This document shows, piece by piece, positions 28,372 to 36,462 of a stretch of DNA of 64,000 nucleotides. The notes beneath the pieces were generated by a model. The model was not told where the DNA came from, ran no database searches, and saw only the letters and a list, made by a program, of their open reading frames with translations. The stretch comes from Natrarchaeobius oligotrophus (GTDB taxonomy: Archaea; Halobacteriota; Halobacteria; Halobacteriales; Natrialbaceae). Within the stretch, counting starts at the first letter, position 1. Each line of letters opens with the position of its first letter. A program made the translations under genes and the position numbers. Location of the stretch: contig NZ_REFZ01000005.1 of NCBI RefSeq assembly GCF_003841465.1, forward strand, positions 248,001-312,000, read 5' to 3'.

Positions 28372-28647
28372 CGCCCGTCCTTCGGAATCTGGACCGATTC
28401 GATTCTCGACTCGTCGTGTCACCGTGGCCCACAGCGCGTCTCGTCGGAGACACTTGCCGGTACCGATGACGCGTCGGCGACGACGGCGAGAGAGACGACC
28501 CGCTCGAGCCCTCGAGCGACGTTTCGCCTCGTTCCGGACGATCGACCGGTGATATTCGAGGCAATACTTTCCTGATCGGGCGACCGACGTCAGGTATCGC
28601 CACATTACGGAGAGGTATACCTGCGGGGCGTTTTTACCCGCCAAACG
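28372..28647. other. Intergenic region before the reductase operon
   Basis: No gene is seen. Near the right end GGTATACCT (28612-28620) is a likely TATA box, 28-36 bases before the ATG of a 22-codon ORF. A GC-rich imperfect hairpin with a T-run (around 28622-28640, GCGGGGCGTTTTTACCCGCC) lies between the box and that ATG. Confidence 0.4.
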
Positions 28648-28716
28648 ATGGCTCTTGAGTACCTCGTTGTGGCCCTGTCCGCGGATCGACGCTCGAGCGG
28701 ACGGTGGTTCGCGTGA
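28648..28716 (+). CDS. 22-residue leader ORF overlapping the reductase start
   Basis: A short ORF (MALEYLVVALSADRRSSGRWFA) sits at the right distance (about 30 bases) behind a TATA-like box. Its TGA stop overlaps the GTG start of the siroheme reductase gene as GTGA. It could be a leader peptide that couples translation to the reductase. No homology is claimed, and it may be chance. Confidence 0.35.
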   Translation: MALEYLVVALSADRRSSGRWFA

Positions 28717-30413
28717 ACACCGTCGAACAGCACAAACAGGAGAAACACCCCCTCGACGTGATCGAGGACGTCTACGAGTACGCCGAGGAGGGTCTCACGT
28801 TCGAGGAAATCGAAGACCGCGCCGGCGGCGGCGAGTGGGAGCGCCTGAAGTGGGCCGGCATGTACGCCCAGAAGCAGGAGGGGTACTTCATGATCCGGAC
28901 GAAAGTCCCCGGCGGGAAGCTCACGCCCGAGCAGGCCGAAGTGATCGGCGAGGTCACCGACGACCTCGCGGTCGCTCCCGAGGAGTACGGCGGCGAGGAG
29001 CAAAACGAGTTGTGGGGCGACGCCTACCTCGACATCACGACGCGCCAGGACATCCAGAAACACTGGATCCGGGTCGAGGACGTCCCCGAGATGTGGGACC
29101 GCTACGACGAGGTCGGCCTCACGACGGTCCAGGGCTGTGGCGACTCCGCCCGGAACGTACTCGGCTGTCCCGCCGCCGGGATCAGCGACCACGAGTGTTT
29201 CAACGCACAGCCGGTCGTCGACGCCGTCTCCGATTACTTCACCGGCAATCGCGAGTACGCCAACCTCCCGCGGAAGTTCAAGCTCACGATCACCGGCTGC
29301 GCCCACGACTGCGCGCAGTCCCAGATCAACGACGTCGGCCTGGTGCCGGCGAAAAAGGAACTCGAGGGAGAGTACTACTACGGCTTCCACGCCCGCGTCG
29401 GCGGCGGCCTCTCGGACGGGCCGCGGATGGCCTCGGAACTCGACGTCTTCATCCCGCCGGAAGACGCCGTCGAGTTCGTCCGCGCCGTCGCCCAGACGTT
29501 CAAGGAACTCGGCGACCGCAACAACCGCGGCGTCTGCCGCATGCGCTATCTCGTCGAGCAGATGGGGCCCGAGAAATTCGAGGAGGCGGTTCGCGACCGC
29601 TGTACCGTCGACCTGCCGACCGGCGGCGAGAACCTGACCGTCGGCTACCAGGGCGACCACGTCGGCGTCCACGACCAGAAACAGGACGGCCTCAAATACG
29701 TCGGCTTCAACGTCATCGCCGGCCGCATGGGCGGCGACGAGTTCGCCCAGGCGGCCCGAGCCGCGAAGAAGTACGGCACCGAGGACGCCTCGGTCCGCCT
29801 CGCGACCGATCAGAACTTTCTCATCTCTCACATTCCCGAGGAGAACGTCGACGACCTCCTCGCCGAGCCGTTCGCCCGAGAGTACCAGCCCGATCCCGGC
29901 CCGTTCTCCCGCGGTGCCGTCGGCTGTACGGGCAACGAGTTCTGCAACTACGCCATCATCGAGACGAAAAAGCGCACCAAACGCTGGGCGCGCGAACTCG
30001 ACGACCGCATCGACGTTCCGGACGACATCGAGGCGATCCGGATGCACATGTCCGGCTGCTCGGCGTCGTGTGCACAGCCACAGATCGCGGACATCGGCTT
30101 CCGCGGCGAGACCGTCAAACTCGAGGACGAAAACTCGCCCAACGACGAGGGCGACAACATCGTCGAGGGAATGGACTTCGGTCTCGGCGGTTCGCTCGGC
30201 GCGGACAACGAGTTCCTGGACTGGGTCGAAAACGCCGTGCCCGCCCACGCCGTGATCCCGGCGCTCGAGCAGCTGTTCGACGCCTACGCGGCGGACCGAC
30301 GCGACGGCGAGGCGTTCTACGCCTGGTGTCGCCGCGTCGACAACGAGCGGCTCCGGACCATCATGCAGGGGGCCGACGCCCCGGTCGCCGGAGGTGTCGC
30401 ACATGGGGACTGA
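28713..30413 (+). CDS. Siroheme nitrite/sulfite reductase
   Basis: 566-residue one-chain siroheme, 4Fe-4S reductase that carries out six-electron reduction of nitrite or sulfite. The two ferredoxin-like halves are visible: DITTRQDIQKHWIRVEDVP (about 108) and TTVQGCGDSARNVLGCPAAG in the first, and VGFNVIAGRMGGDEFAQA (about 330) in the second. The siroheme/cluster cysteines are VGCTGNEFC (about 405) and MSGCSASCAQPQIADIG (about 445). The TTRQ-x-IQ-x-HW segment looks more nitrite-like than sulfite-like, but I would not fix the substrate. The GTG start overlaps the leader ORF; a GTG at 28704 is also open. The next gene overlaps its 3' end by 11 bases. Confidence 0.9.
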   Translation: MNTVEQHKQEKHPLDVIEDVYEYAEEGLTFEEIEDRAGGGEWERLKWAGMYAQKQEGYFMIRTKVPGGKLTPEQAEVIGEVTDDLAVAPEEYGGEEQNELWGDAYLDITTRQDIQKHWIRVEDVPEMWDRYDEVGLTTVQGCGDSARNVLGCPAAGISDHECFNAQPVVDAVSDYFTGNREYANLPRKFKLTITGCAHDCAQSQINDVGLVPAKKELEGEYYYGFHARVGGGLSDGPRMASELDVFIPPEDAVEFVRAVAQTFKELGDRNNRGVCRMRYLVEQMGPEKFEEAVRDRCTVDLPTGGENLTVGYQGDHVGVHDQKQDGLKYVGFNVIAGRMGGDEFAQAARAAKKYGTEDASVRLATDQNFLISHIPEENVDDLLAEPFAREYQPDPGPFSRGAVGCTGNEFCNYAIIETKKRTKRWARELDDRIDVPDDIEAIRMHMSGCSASCAQPQIADIGFRGETVKLEDENSPNDEGDNIVEGMDFGLGGSLGADNEFLDWVENAVPAHAVIPALEQLFDAYAADRRDGEAFYAWCRRVDNERLRTIMQGADAPVAGGVAHGD

Positions 30414-32022
30414 CGAAAACGGCGACGACCGCTCGAACCGTCACTTCCCCGGCGTTCCCGACTCGAGCACGGACGACGACGCCGTCGTCGTTCCCGACGC
30501 TGGAAGCACACCGCCGCGCTCGCGCGAGGGAACCGACCACGCTCGAGACGGCGCGATTCGGACGGACGGTGCGGACGCGAGCGCCGAGACCGGCGACGGC
30601 TGTGCGCCCGACGCCTGTACCTGCGGCGAGAAGACGCCCGCCGGGAGCGGATCGAAGCCCGTCGCCACGGACGGCGCGGGCGTCGCGAACGTCGACGAGG
30701 GCGGCGAACTCGGCGACCTCGAGTTCACCGAACCCGCCGAGAACGTGAGCCAGGACGTCTACGACGACGCGCCCGACACCCGCGTCGGCATCCCCGAGGG
30801 GGTCGACCTCGAGACGCCCGAGTACTCCATCAGGTCGGAGATGAACGACATCGAGACGCCCGACGAGAAGACCTGGTTCCACGAACTCGACGAGGCGGTC
30901 ATCGACGACGGTCGCTGTATCCAGTGTGGGACCTGCGTCGCCGCCTGCCCGTCGGACTCGATCGGCGTCGGCGACGACGACCTGCCCAAGCTCGTGAAGA
31001 TGTGCACCGGCTGTTCGATGTGCTGGGACTTCTGTCCCCGCGGCGGTCTGCGCTACGAGCGCCAGTGGAAGATCACCGGCGGCGAGGACAACGTCAAGGG
31101 CGCGGGCGACCCGATCACGGAGTTCTCCGCGAAGGTCGACGACGACTGGACCGACGGCGCACAGGACGGCGGCGTCGTCACCGGCATCCTCGCGACGCTG
31201 CTCGAGGAGGGCGAGATCGACGGCGCACTCATCGCCACCGAGAGCGAGGACGAGCCCTGGAAGGCCGAGAGCTTCCTCGCGACGACCGAGGAGGAGCTCA
31301 TCGAGAACGCCGGCACCGTCTACAACCAGACGCTCGCGCTCGGCAACCTCGACCTGAAACGGTGGGAGCACAAGCTCCCCGACAAGGACTGGGACGACAT
31401 CAGCCTCGCGCTCGTCGGCACGCCCTGTGAGATCGAAGGCATCCGCGCGCTCCAGGACTTTGACTGGGACTACCAGGCCCAGAACGAGGGCATCCGCGCC
31501 GTCGAGTACACCATCGCGTTGATGTGTACGAAGAACTTCAACTACTACAGCCTCATCGGCGAGCAACTCGAGGAGAAACGCGACATCTCGCCGGCGGAGA
31601 TCGGCAAGATGGACGTCCTCCACGGCAAGATGATGGTCTACGACCACGACGGCGAGATGATCCTGGAAGAAGACGTCGAGAACTTCCACGACGCCGCGCT
31701 CAAAGGCTGTGACGAGTGTGCCGACTTCACCGGCTTCTGTTCTGACGTCACCGTCGGCTCCGTCGGCTCCTCCGACGAGTACTCGAGCGTCATCCTCCGG
31801 ACCGAGCAGGGCGTCAAAGCCTGGGAGCTCACCGAGCCGAAACTCGACTACCACGACCTGGAGGACCGCTCGGCCGTCGGCAAGCTCCAGGGCTGGGACA
31901 AGAAGAAGGCCTTCGAGAGCTTAGAGCGGCCGTTCGATCCCGACGCGCCCCGGTTCATCGACTACACCGACCACGCGGAGAACTACGGGACGGCGATGAA
32001 CCCGCACGACCAGGCCCACTAG
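30403..32022 (+). CDS. FrhB-like iron-sulfur flavoprotein (F420 or ferredoxin donor)
   Basis: 539-residue protein. An acidic N-terminus with a Cys-rich patch (CAPDACTCGEK, about 67-77) is followed by a double 4Fe-4S ferredoxin domain, CIQCGTCVAACP and CTGCSMCWDFCP (about 172-215). An FrhB/FdhB-type FAD and F420 domain makes up the rest, with GTPCEIEGIRAL (about 340) and CDECADFTGFCSDVTVGSVGS (about 430). Relatives oxidise reduced F420 or pass ferredoxin electrons to a partner. Overlap with the siroheme reductase gene makes it the likely electron donor for that enzyme. The ATG was chosen over a GTG 9 bases upstream. Confidence 0.9.
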   Translation: MGTDENGDDRSNRHFPGVPDSSTDDDAVVVPDAGSTPPRSREGTDHARDGAIRTDGADASAETGDGCAPDACTCGEKTPAGSGSKPVATDGAGVANVDEGGELGDLEFTEPAENVSQDVYDDAPDTRVGIPEGVDLETPEYSIRSEMNDIETPDEKTWFHELDEAVIDDGRCIQCGTCVAACPSDSIGVGDDDLPKLVKMCTGCSMCWDFCPRGGLRYERQWKITGGEDNVKGAGDPITEFSAKVDDDWTDGAQDGGVVTGILATLLEEGEIDGALIATESEDEPWKAESFLATTEEELIENAGTVYNQTLALGNLDLKRWEHKLPDKDWDDISLALVGTPCEIEGIRALQDFDWDYQAQNEGIRAVEYTIALMCTKNFNYYSLIGEQLEEKRDISPAEIGKMDVLHGKMMVYDHDGEMILEEDVENFHDAALKGCDECADFTGFCSDVTVGSVGSSDEYSSVILRTEQGVKAWELTEPKLDYHDLEDRSAVGKLQGWDKKKAFESLERPFDPDAPRFIDYTDHAENYGTAMNPHDQAH

Positions 32023-32043
32023 GGTCGATTTCGGATCTCTCGA

Positions 32044-32165
32044 TCCGTCTCGACTGTTCTACCGACCCGGTTCGTCTCGACGATTTTGCCGACCCGGTTT
32101 CTCCCCATCCAGTTCGTCCCGACGGTTTTACCGATCCAGTTCGTCCCGACGGTTCTACCGACCGG
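32044..32165 (+). repeat. 27-bp tandem repeats after the FrhB-like gene
   Basis: Four degenerate 27-bp units at 32044, 32071, 32113 and 32140 share the pattern TTCGTCYCGACGGTTYTACCGA plus CCNGG/CCAG; a 15-bp partial unit lies between the second and third. They begin 22 bases after the FrhB-like stop. On the minus strand one frame reads as a 9-residue repeat (VGTNWIGKT), continuous with no clear gene. Confidence 0.75.
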
Positions 32166-32191
32166 TACGGGGCAGTCTGGCGTCGAAGCCC

Positions 32192-32725
32192 TTATCGTTC
32201 CCTTCGCGATCGACCGGTCGGCAGCCACCGCGGAACCCGCTCGCGATACCGCTCGTATGCGTCGCCGTGTTTCTCGGCCAGGTGCGGCTCTTCGTACCGG
32301 ATCACCCGGTTGTGAAAGCCGAGCCAGCAGCCGACCGCCCACCAGAGGACGGATACGGACCGCCGGCGGAGCGCCTGGCCGAGGACGACCAGGACCACGC
32401 TCACGTACATCGGATTTCGCGTGTACGAGTACGCTCCGGTTGTCACGAGCGCTCCGGGTTCGTCGGTCGGCGACGGCGTTCCGTCGCCCTCCACTCCGAA
32501 CCGCTCTGCGGTGTGTGCGTACAGGAGCGCCCCCAGCGCGATCGACAGCGTCCCGACCGCGTTCGCCGCGTAGGAATCGACCGGAAGCCGCGGATGGGGC
32601 CGCCACCGAGCCAGCAGTTGCGGAACGGCCACGGCGACCGTCCCGGGGATCAGGATCGTAAACAGCACCGTTTTCGAACGGACGCGAAGGGAGGTCACGA
32701 GCCCCCGTACGGCTCGCTCGCGCAT
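32192..32725 (-). CDS. Isoprenylcysteine/phospholipid methyltransferase-family membrane protein
   Basis: 177-residue membrane protein of the PEMT/ICMT type, which methylates lipid or isoprenylated substrates using S-adenosylmethionine. Hydrophobic helices at about 18-38, 55-72 and 107-135 surround the family motif TTGAYSYTRNPMYVSVV (about 93-109). The C-terminal cofactor segment is RYEEPHLAEKHGDAYERYRERVPRW. The ATG was chosen as the start just before the first helix. The substrate is unknown. It converges with the reductase operon across the repeats. Confidence 0.85.
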   Translation of the reverse strand: MRERAVRGLVTSLRVRSKTVLFTILIPGTVAVAVPQLLARWRPHPRLPVDSYAANAVGTLSIALGALLYAHTAERFGVEGDGTPSPTDEPGALVTTGAYSYTRNPMYVSVVLVVLGQALRRRSVSVLWWAVGCWLGFHNRVIRYEEPHLAEKHGDAYERYRERVPRWLPTGRSRRER

Positions 32726-33309
32726 CAAACTACGGACGCGATGGTCACGCACGACGCTGGATCACCGCCGCTCGAGCGTTTCCGTGCCCGCAACGAGACG
32801 TCTCCGTCCGCCCTCTCCCTCCAGCTCACGGCCCGTATCTTTCGTCGCGCGTTCGCGCTTCGGGCCGGCAGCCTCCGACTCGATCGAGACGGTCGTTCGA
32901 GTCCCGATCGCTTCGCCCCGGCCGCCGGCGTCCGATGGCCGCGCGAGACCGGAGACGAACGGCGTTCCGTCACGAGCCGCCGGAGCCGTTCGTTCGAAAC
33001 TCGAGCCGCAAATAATTCGAATATAGAAGTAACTTCGACTCTCGAAGTAATAGTAGAGAGGAGCTCACTCGATACCCGGCCCGGTTTCGCTGATGCGACT
33101 CCTGGGGTGTCGAACGAAGCCGCCCCGGCCGAGCGCGAACGGCGGACGCTCGGTCCGTTCGTTCGGGCCCGGAACGCGCGGCCGTCGATCCGGCGATCTC
33201 TTCGACAGTGCTGGCGACGCGAGGCCGACGGCGGGATCGAGTCGTCGATTTCGCGAACGCGCTGCGTGCTGTTCGAAACTGGATCTAGCTCAAACGGACG
33301 TTTCACCCA
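32726..33309. other. Gene-free stretch
   Basis: No supported gene in about 580 bases. An AT-rich island (33010-33060) contains ACTTCGA-CTC-TCGAAGT (33032-33048), a perfect 7-bp hairpin. Long frames cross the area but show no family signal and have poor codon use. Confidence 0.5.
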
Positions 33310-33332
33310 GTGGAACGAATTTATCGTTCCAC
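33310..33332 (+). promoter_or_regulatory. Palindromic operator over the TATA box
   Basis: GTGGAACGA-ATTTA-TCGTTCCAC is a perfect 9-bp-arm palindrome. Its centre (AATTTAT) is the TATA-like box, 27 bases before the GTG start at 33347. A protein bound here would block TFB/TBP, so negative control of the lipoprotein gene is expected. Confidence 0.65.
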
Positions 33333-33346
33333 CTCGATTACCGAAC

Positions 33347-34129
33347 GTGAAACGACGGACCCTCCTCGGAAGCGTTTCGGTGTCGGTGGCCCCGTTCGCC
33401 GGCTGCTTGAGCGCTATCGGGACCGAAAACGGGGAGTCGGACGACGGAGACGACGATTCGGCCGACGAACCCGCCGGTGACGACGATTCGGCCGACGAAC
33501 CCGACGGAGAATCGACCGCCGACGTGGATTACGAGCGGTGCGAAAACCGCATCGTCAGCGTCTCGAACGTGCCCGAACCCGCGGCGGACGAGGCGACGAC
33601 GGCCGTCGACGACGGCGAGTACGAGACCGACGGCGAACTCCTCCTCCCGGAGGTGATCGCCGTAGACGATGCGTACCTCAGCCGCGACGACGAGTACTAT
33701 CGGGCCGAGATCGCGGAGAACGCCGACGCGACGATCCTCCGGCTTACGGAGGCGGTTCCCGTCTTCGCGGAGCCCGTGACGCTGGAAAACGTGACCGACG
33801 AGACGGTCTCGGTAACCCTCACCGTTACGCGCGAGGAGTCGGACGAGGTCGTCCTCGAGGAGGCGGACGACCTCGAACCGGCCGATCGCATCGTGCTCAA
33901 CGAGGACGTCGAGTTCCACTACGGAACCTACCGGATGGAGGTCGACGGCGACGACCTCTCGGAGGACGGGACGTGGGATCTCACGTGGGAGCTGGACCAG
34001 CGGTTCGAATCCGGATACGAGTATCCGATCGAACTCGACGACCACGGCGTCTTCGAAGATCCCGTCGACAGGGACAGTACGCACGGCCCCTGCTCGTGGA
34101 CCGACGACGGCGAGGTTAGAACGGGGTAG
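33347..34129 (+). CDS. Acidic Tat lipoprotein, unknown function
   Basis: 260-residue predicted lipoprotein. A short N-terminus, MKRRTLLGSVSVSVAPFAGC, has twin Arg and a lipobox Cys at residue 20. A very acidic linker contains two repeats of DDDSADEPxG (about 30-50). The mature domain is beta-rich, with EPVTLENVTDETVSVTLTVTRE (about 145-170) resembling an Ig-like or bacterial lipoprotein fold. Cys62 and Cys251 might pair. No enzyme motif is visible. The GTG start and the upstream palindrome are unusual. Confidence 0.75.
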   Translation: MKRRTLLGSVSVSVAPFAGCLSAIGTENGESDDGDDDSADEPAGDDDSADEPDGESTADVDYERCENRIVSVSNVPEPAADEATTAVDDGEYETDGELLLPEVIAVDDAYLSRDDEYYRAEIAENADATILRLTEAVPVFAEPVTLENVTDETVSVTLTVTREESDEVVLEEADDLEPADRIVLNEDVEFHYGTYRMEVDGDDLSEDGTWDLTWELDQRFESGYEYPIELDDHGVFEDPVDRDSTHGPCSWTDDGEVRTG

Positions 34130-34180
34130 ATCACCGTCCGCCGGGGACACCGTCCCGAACGCACACCGGAGCGAGCCGAC

Positions 34181-36205
34181 CTAGTTCGCGTCGACGGCCT
34201 CGACGCCGCGGAACGCGAACGCGGTACCGTCGTCGTCTTCCGCCACGCCGACGTCCCAGCCGTGGGCGTCCGCGATCCGCTCGAGGAGGCCGAGCTGGAC
34301 GTCCGTCGGATCGTCGTCGAACCGGCCCGAGTCCGGATCCGTGTCCCGGCTCGCTCCGTCGCTTCCCGACGGCCTGTCGCCGGCCACGTAGAATCCGTCG
34401 TCGGTCGTGCCGACGGTGACGGTGATCGACTCGTCGGCCGGCTCGTCCTCGCGTTCGACCTCGATCACCGCCTGCAGGGCGTACTCGAACAGCTCCCGGA
34501 GTCCGTCGCGGTTCGCCTCGATGATCACGTCGCCCTCGGTGGCGAGCGTCGCGTCGCGGGTGTCGACGTCGATCCAGGCCAGTTGCGCGACCTCCTGGAC
34601 GGTGACCGGCTCGGTGGCGTCGCCGTCACCGCTTGCGACCTCGTTCAGCGTCTCGAGGTGAGCCGACAGCCGATCGTGCGCCGCTTCGACGGTCTCGAAG
34701 TGCTCGCGGTCGCCGGTCTTCTCCGCGAGTTCGAGGTAGCCGTCGGCGGCGTTCAGCGAGGGCCGCCCCTCCTCGTCGATCAGCTCGACGATCGTCTCGA
34801 GACGGCTCGCGGCGGCCGCGAGCGTCCGCTTTCGTCGCCGCGACTCGGTGACGTCGTCGTAGACGACGAGTCCGTCCGCGGAGGTGGGCGCTTCCTGGCC
34901 GCTCGCTCCTGTCTCGAGCGGGACGACGGTGATCACGAACTCCCGGACGCCCTCGACGGTGTCGCGACGACACGACAGCTGACGCTGCTCGCCGGCCCGA
35001 ACCGCGTCGACGAGCGTCGCGGCCGCCTCCGCCAGACCGTTCGGGACGGCGTACTCCGCGAGCGGGGTTCCCGCGACCGCCTCGGCCTCGTCGCCGAAGA
35101 CCACCTCGAGGGGCTCGTTGACGTCGGCGACGACTGGCCGCCCGTCGACGAGTTCGTACCGGATCGTCGGCTCCGAGACGTTCGCGAGCAGCGAGACGAG
35201 CGCGTTTCGCTCCTCGACGATCCTCTCTCGCTCGTCGGTCAGGCGATCGTACTCCTCGGTCAGCCGCTGGCGGTCGCGGCGCAACCGGTCTCGCTCGTTG
35301 TCGATTCCCGTCTCGATCCAGTTGCGCTCGAGGATCGCCGCCGCCGTCCCACAGAGCCCCTCGAGCAGTTCGAGATCCGTCGCGTCGAAGGCGTCCGGTA
35401 ACTCCGACGCCACGTAGAGGACGCCGACGTCGCCGACCGGAACGCTACACAGCGATCGGACGTGTTCGAACGGCGGCGCGACCGCCTCGAGCGGTTCGAG
35501 GTCGGCGATGCGAATCGGCTGGCGCGCTCGAAACGAGACGCTGAGCGGATCCTCGAGGGGGATCGGTCCCAGCTGATCGTCGGGAACCGCAGCCGCGGTC
35601 GCCCGCGGGACCAGCGTCCCGAAGTTGATCGTCGCGACCCAGCAGTACTCGAACTCGAGGATGTCGACCACGCCGCCCACGAGCCGATCGAACAGTCGGT
35701 CGCGATCGCGACAGGTCGCGACGTCGGTGGCGACTTCGAGTACGGCCGCGTCCGTCCGAGCGCGAGCGCCACCATCCGGAGACTCGTCCGTCGACCGATC
35801 GGCTCCGCGTTCGCACAGCCAGACGATCTCGTCGAGGAGGTGAACCGCGGCGTCGTCGGCGTCTCGGCGGACGAAGCCGTCGAACACCTCGCTCGAGGGG
35901 ACCGCCGGCGATCCCTCCGAAAACAGCACGAGCGGCGTCGACCCCGAGGCGTCGACGGCCTCGAGCAGGTGCGAGTCGCTGTCGTCGGCGAGCGGCTCCG
36001 CGAAGACGACGCAGTCCGCGTCGGCCGCCGCGTCCCGTATCTCCTCGACCGACGCCGCGGGGTGGACCGCCCGATCGGGGCCGTCGCTGATGGCCTCGAG
36101 CGCGTCCGCCCCGTCGCCCGCGCGCTCCTCCGTCGCGGCTACGTAGAGAATCTGGAGGGGGTGCGACTTCGGTGTCGAATGTGCCATCGATGTCATCGAA
36201 TCCAC
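34181..36205 (-). CDS. Receiver-GAF-PAS-kinase-like protein with lost active residues
   Basis: 674 residues with the layout of a haloarchaeal hybrid sensor kinase. A receiver-like domain (about 15-135) has VVFAEPL where the phospho-Asp is expected. A GAF domain spans about 155-300, a coiled helix 300-350, a PAS domain about 345-450, and a HisKA-like helix starts at about 468. The H-box reads IDEEGRPSLNAADGYLELA, where functional relatives have a His-Asp-Leu-Arg-Asn-Pro-Leu-Asn core. The ATP lid is also changed: EANRDGLRELFEYALQAV for the N-box, and FYVAGDRPSG for the G1 box. The C-terminal segment GLLERIADAHGWDVGVAE is well kept. It is probably a non-phosphorylating sensor or scaffold. Later ATGs at 36196 and 36187 are possible starts. 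Confidence 0.85.
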   Translation of the reverse strand: MDSMTSMAHSTPKSHPLQILYVAATEERAGDGADALEAISDGPDRAVHPAASVEEIRDAAADADCVVFAEPLADDSDSHLLEAVDASGSTPLVLFSEGSPAVPSSEVFDGFVRRDADDAAVHLLDEIVWLCERGADRSTDESPDGGARARTDAAVLEVATDVATCRDRDRLFDRLVGGVVDILEFEYCWVATINFGTLVPRATAAAVPDDQLGPIPLEDPLSVSFRARQPIRIADLEPLEAVAPPFEHVRSLCSVPVGDVGVLYVASELPDAFDATDLELLEGLCGTAAAILERNWIETGIDNERDRLRRDRQRLTEEYDRLTDERERIVEERNALVSLLANVSEPTIRYELVDGRPVVADVNEPLEVVFGDEAEAVAGTPLAEYAVPNGLAEAAATLVDAVRAGEQRQLSCRRDTVEGVREFVITVVPLETGASGQEAPTSADGLVVYDDVTESRRRKRTLAAAASRLETIVELIDEEGRPSLNAADGYLELAEKTGDREHFETVEAAHDRLSAHLETLNEVASGDGDATEPVTVQEVAQLAWIDVDTRDATLATEGDVIIEANRDGLRELFEYALQAVIEVEREDEPADESITVTVGTTDDGFYVAGDRPSGSDGASRDTDPDSGRFDDDPTDVQLGLLERIADAHGWDVGVAEDDDGTAFAFRGVEAVDAN

Positions 36206-36462
36206 TTGTTCGCTATACGTAGTGTCCGTCTGACCACGATAAAATTCTGCTGGGCGTTTCGATCGGTGAGCCGTCGTCCTTGCCGGTATATTTCGACAGA
36301 CATCGAATCATAGGGCGACGATTGACGATTCGCCGACCGAACGACCCACGACGAACGACCCACGACGGACGTCGACGCCCGACGCACGGTTCGTTTCGGT
36401 CGATCCTCAGCGGATGAACGTTGCGGAACTGTTTTAGGCGCTCGCTGGCCAACACACCTATA

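Noticed and set aside
32725-33306. A 193-codon minus-strand frame in the gene-free region
   Set aside because: Arg/Ser-rich with no conserved motif and an AT-rich island in the middle; more like non-coding DNA.
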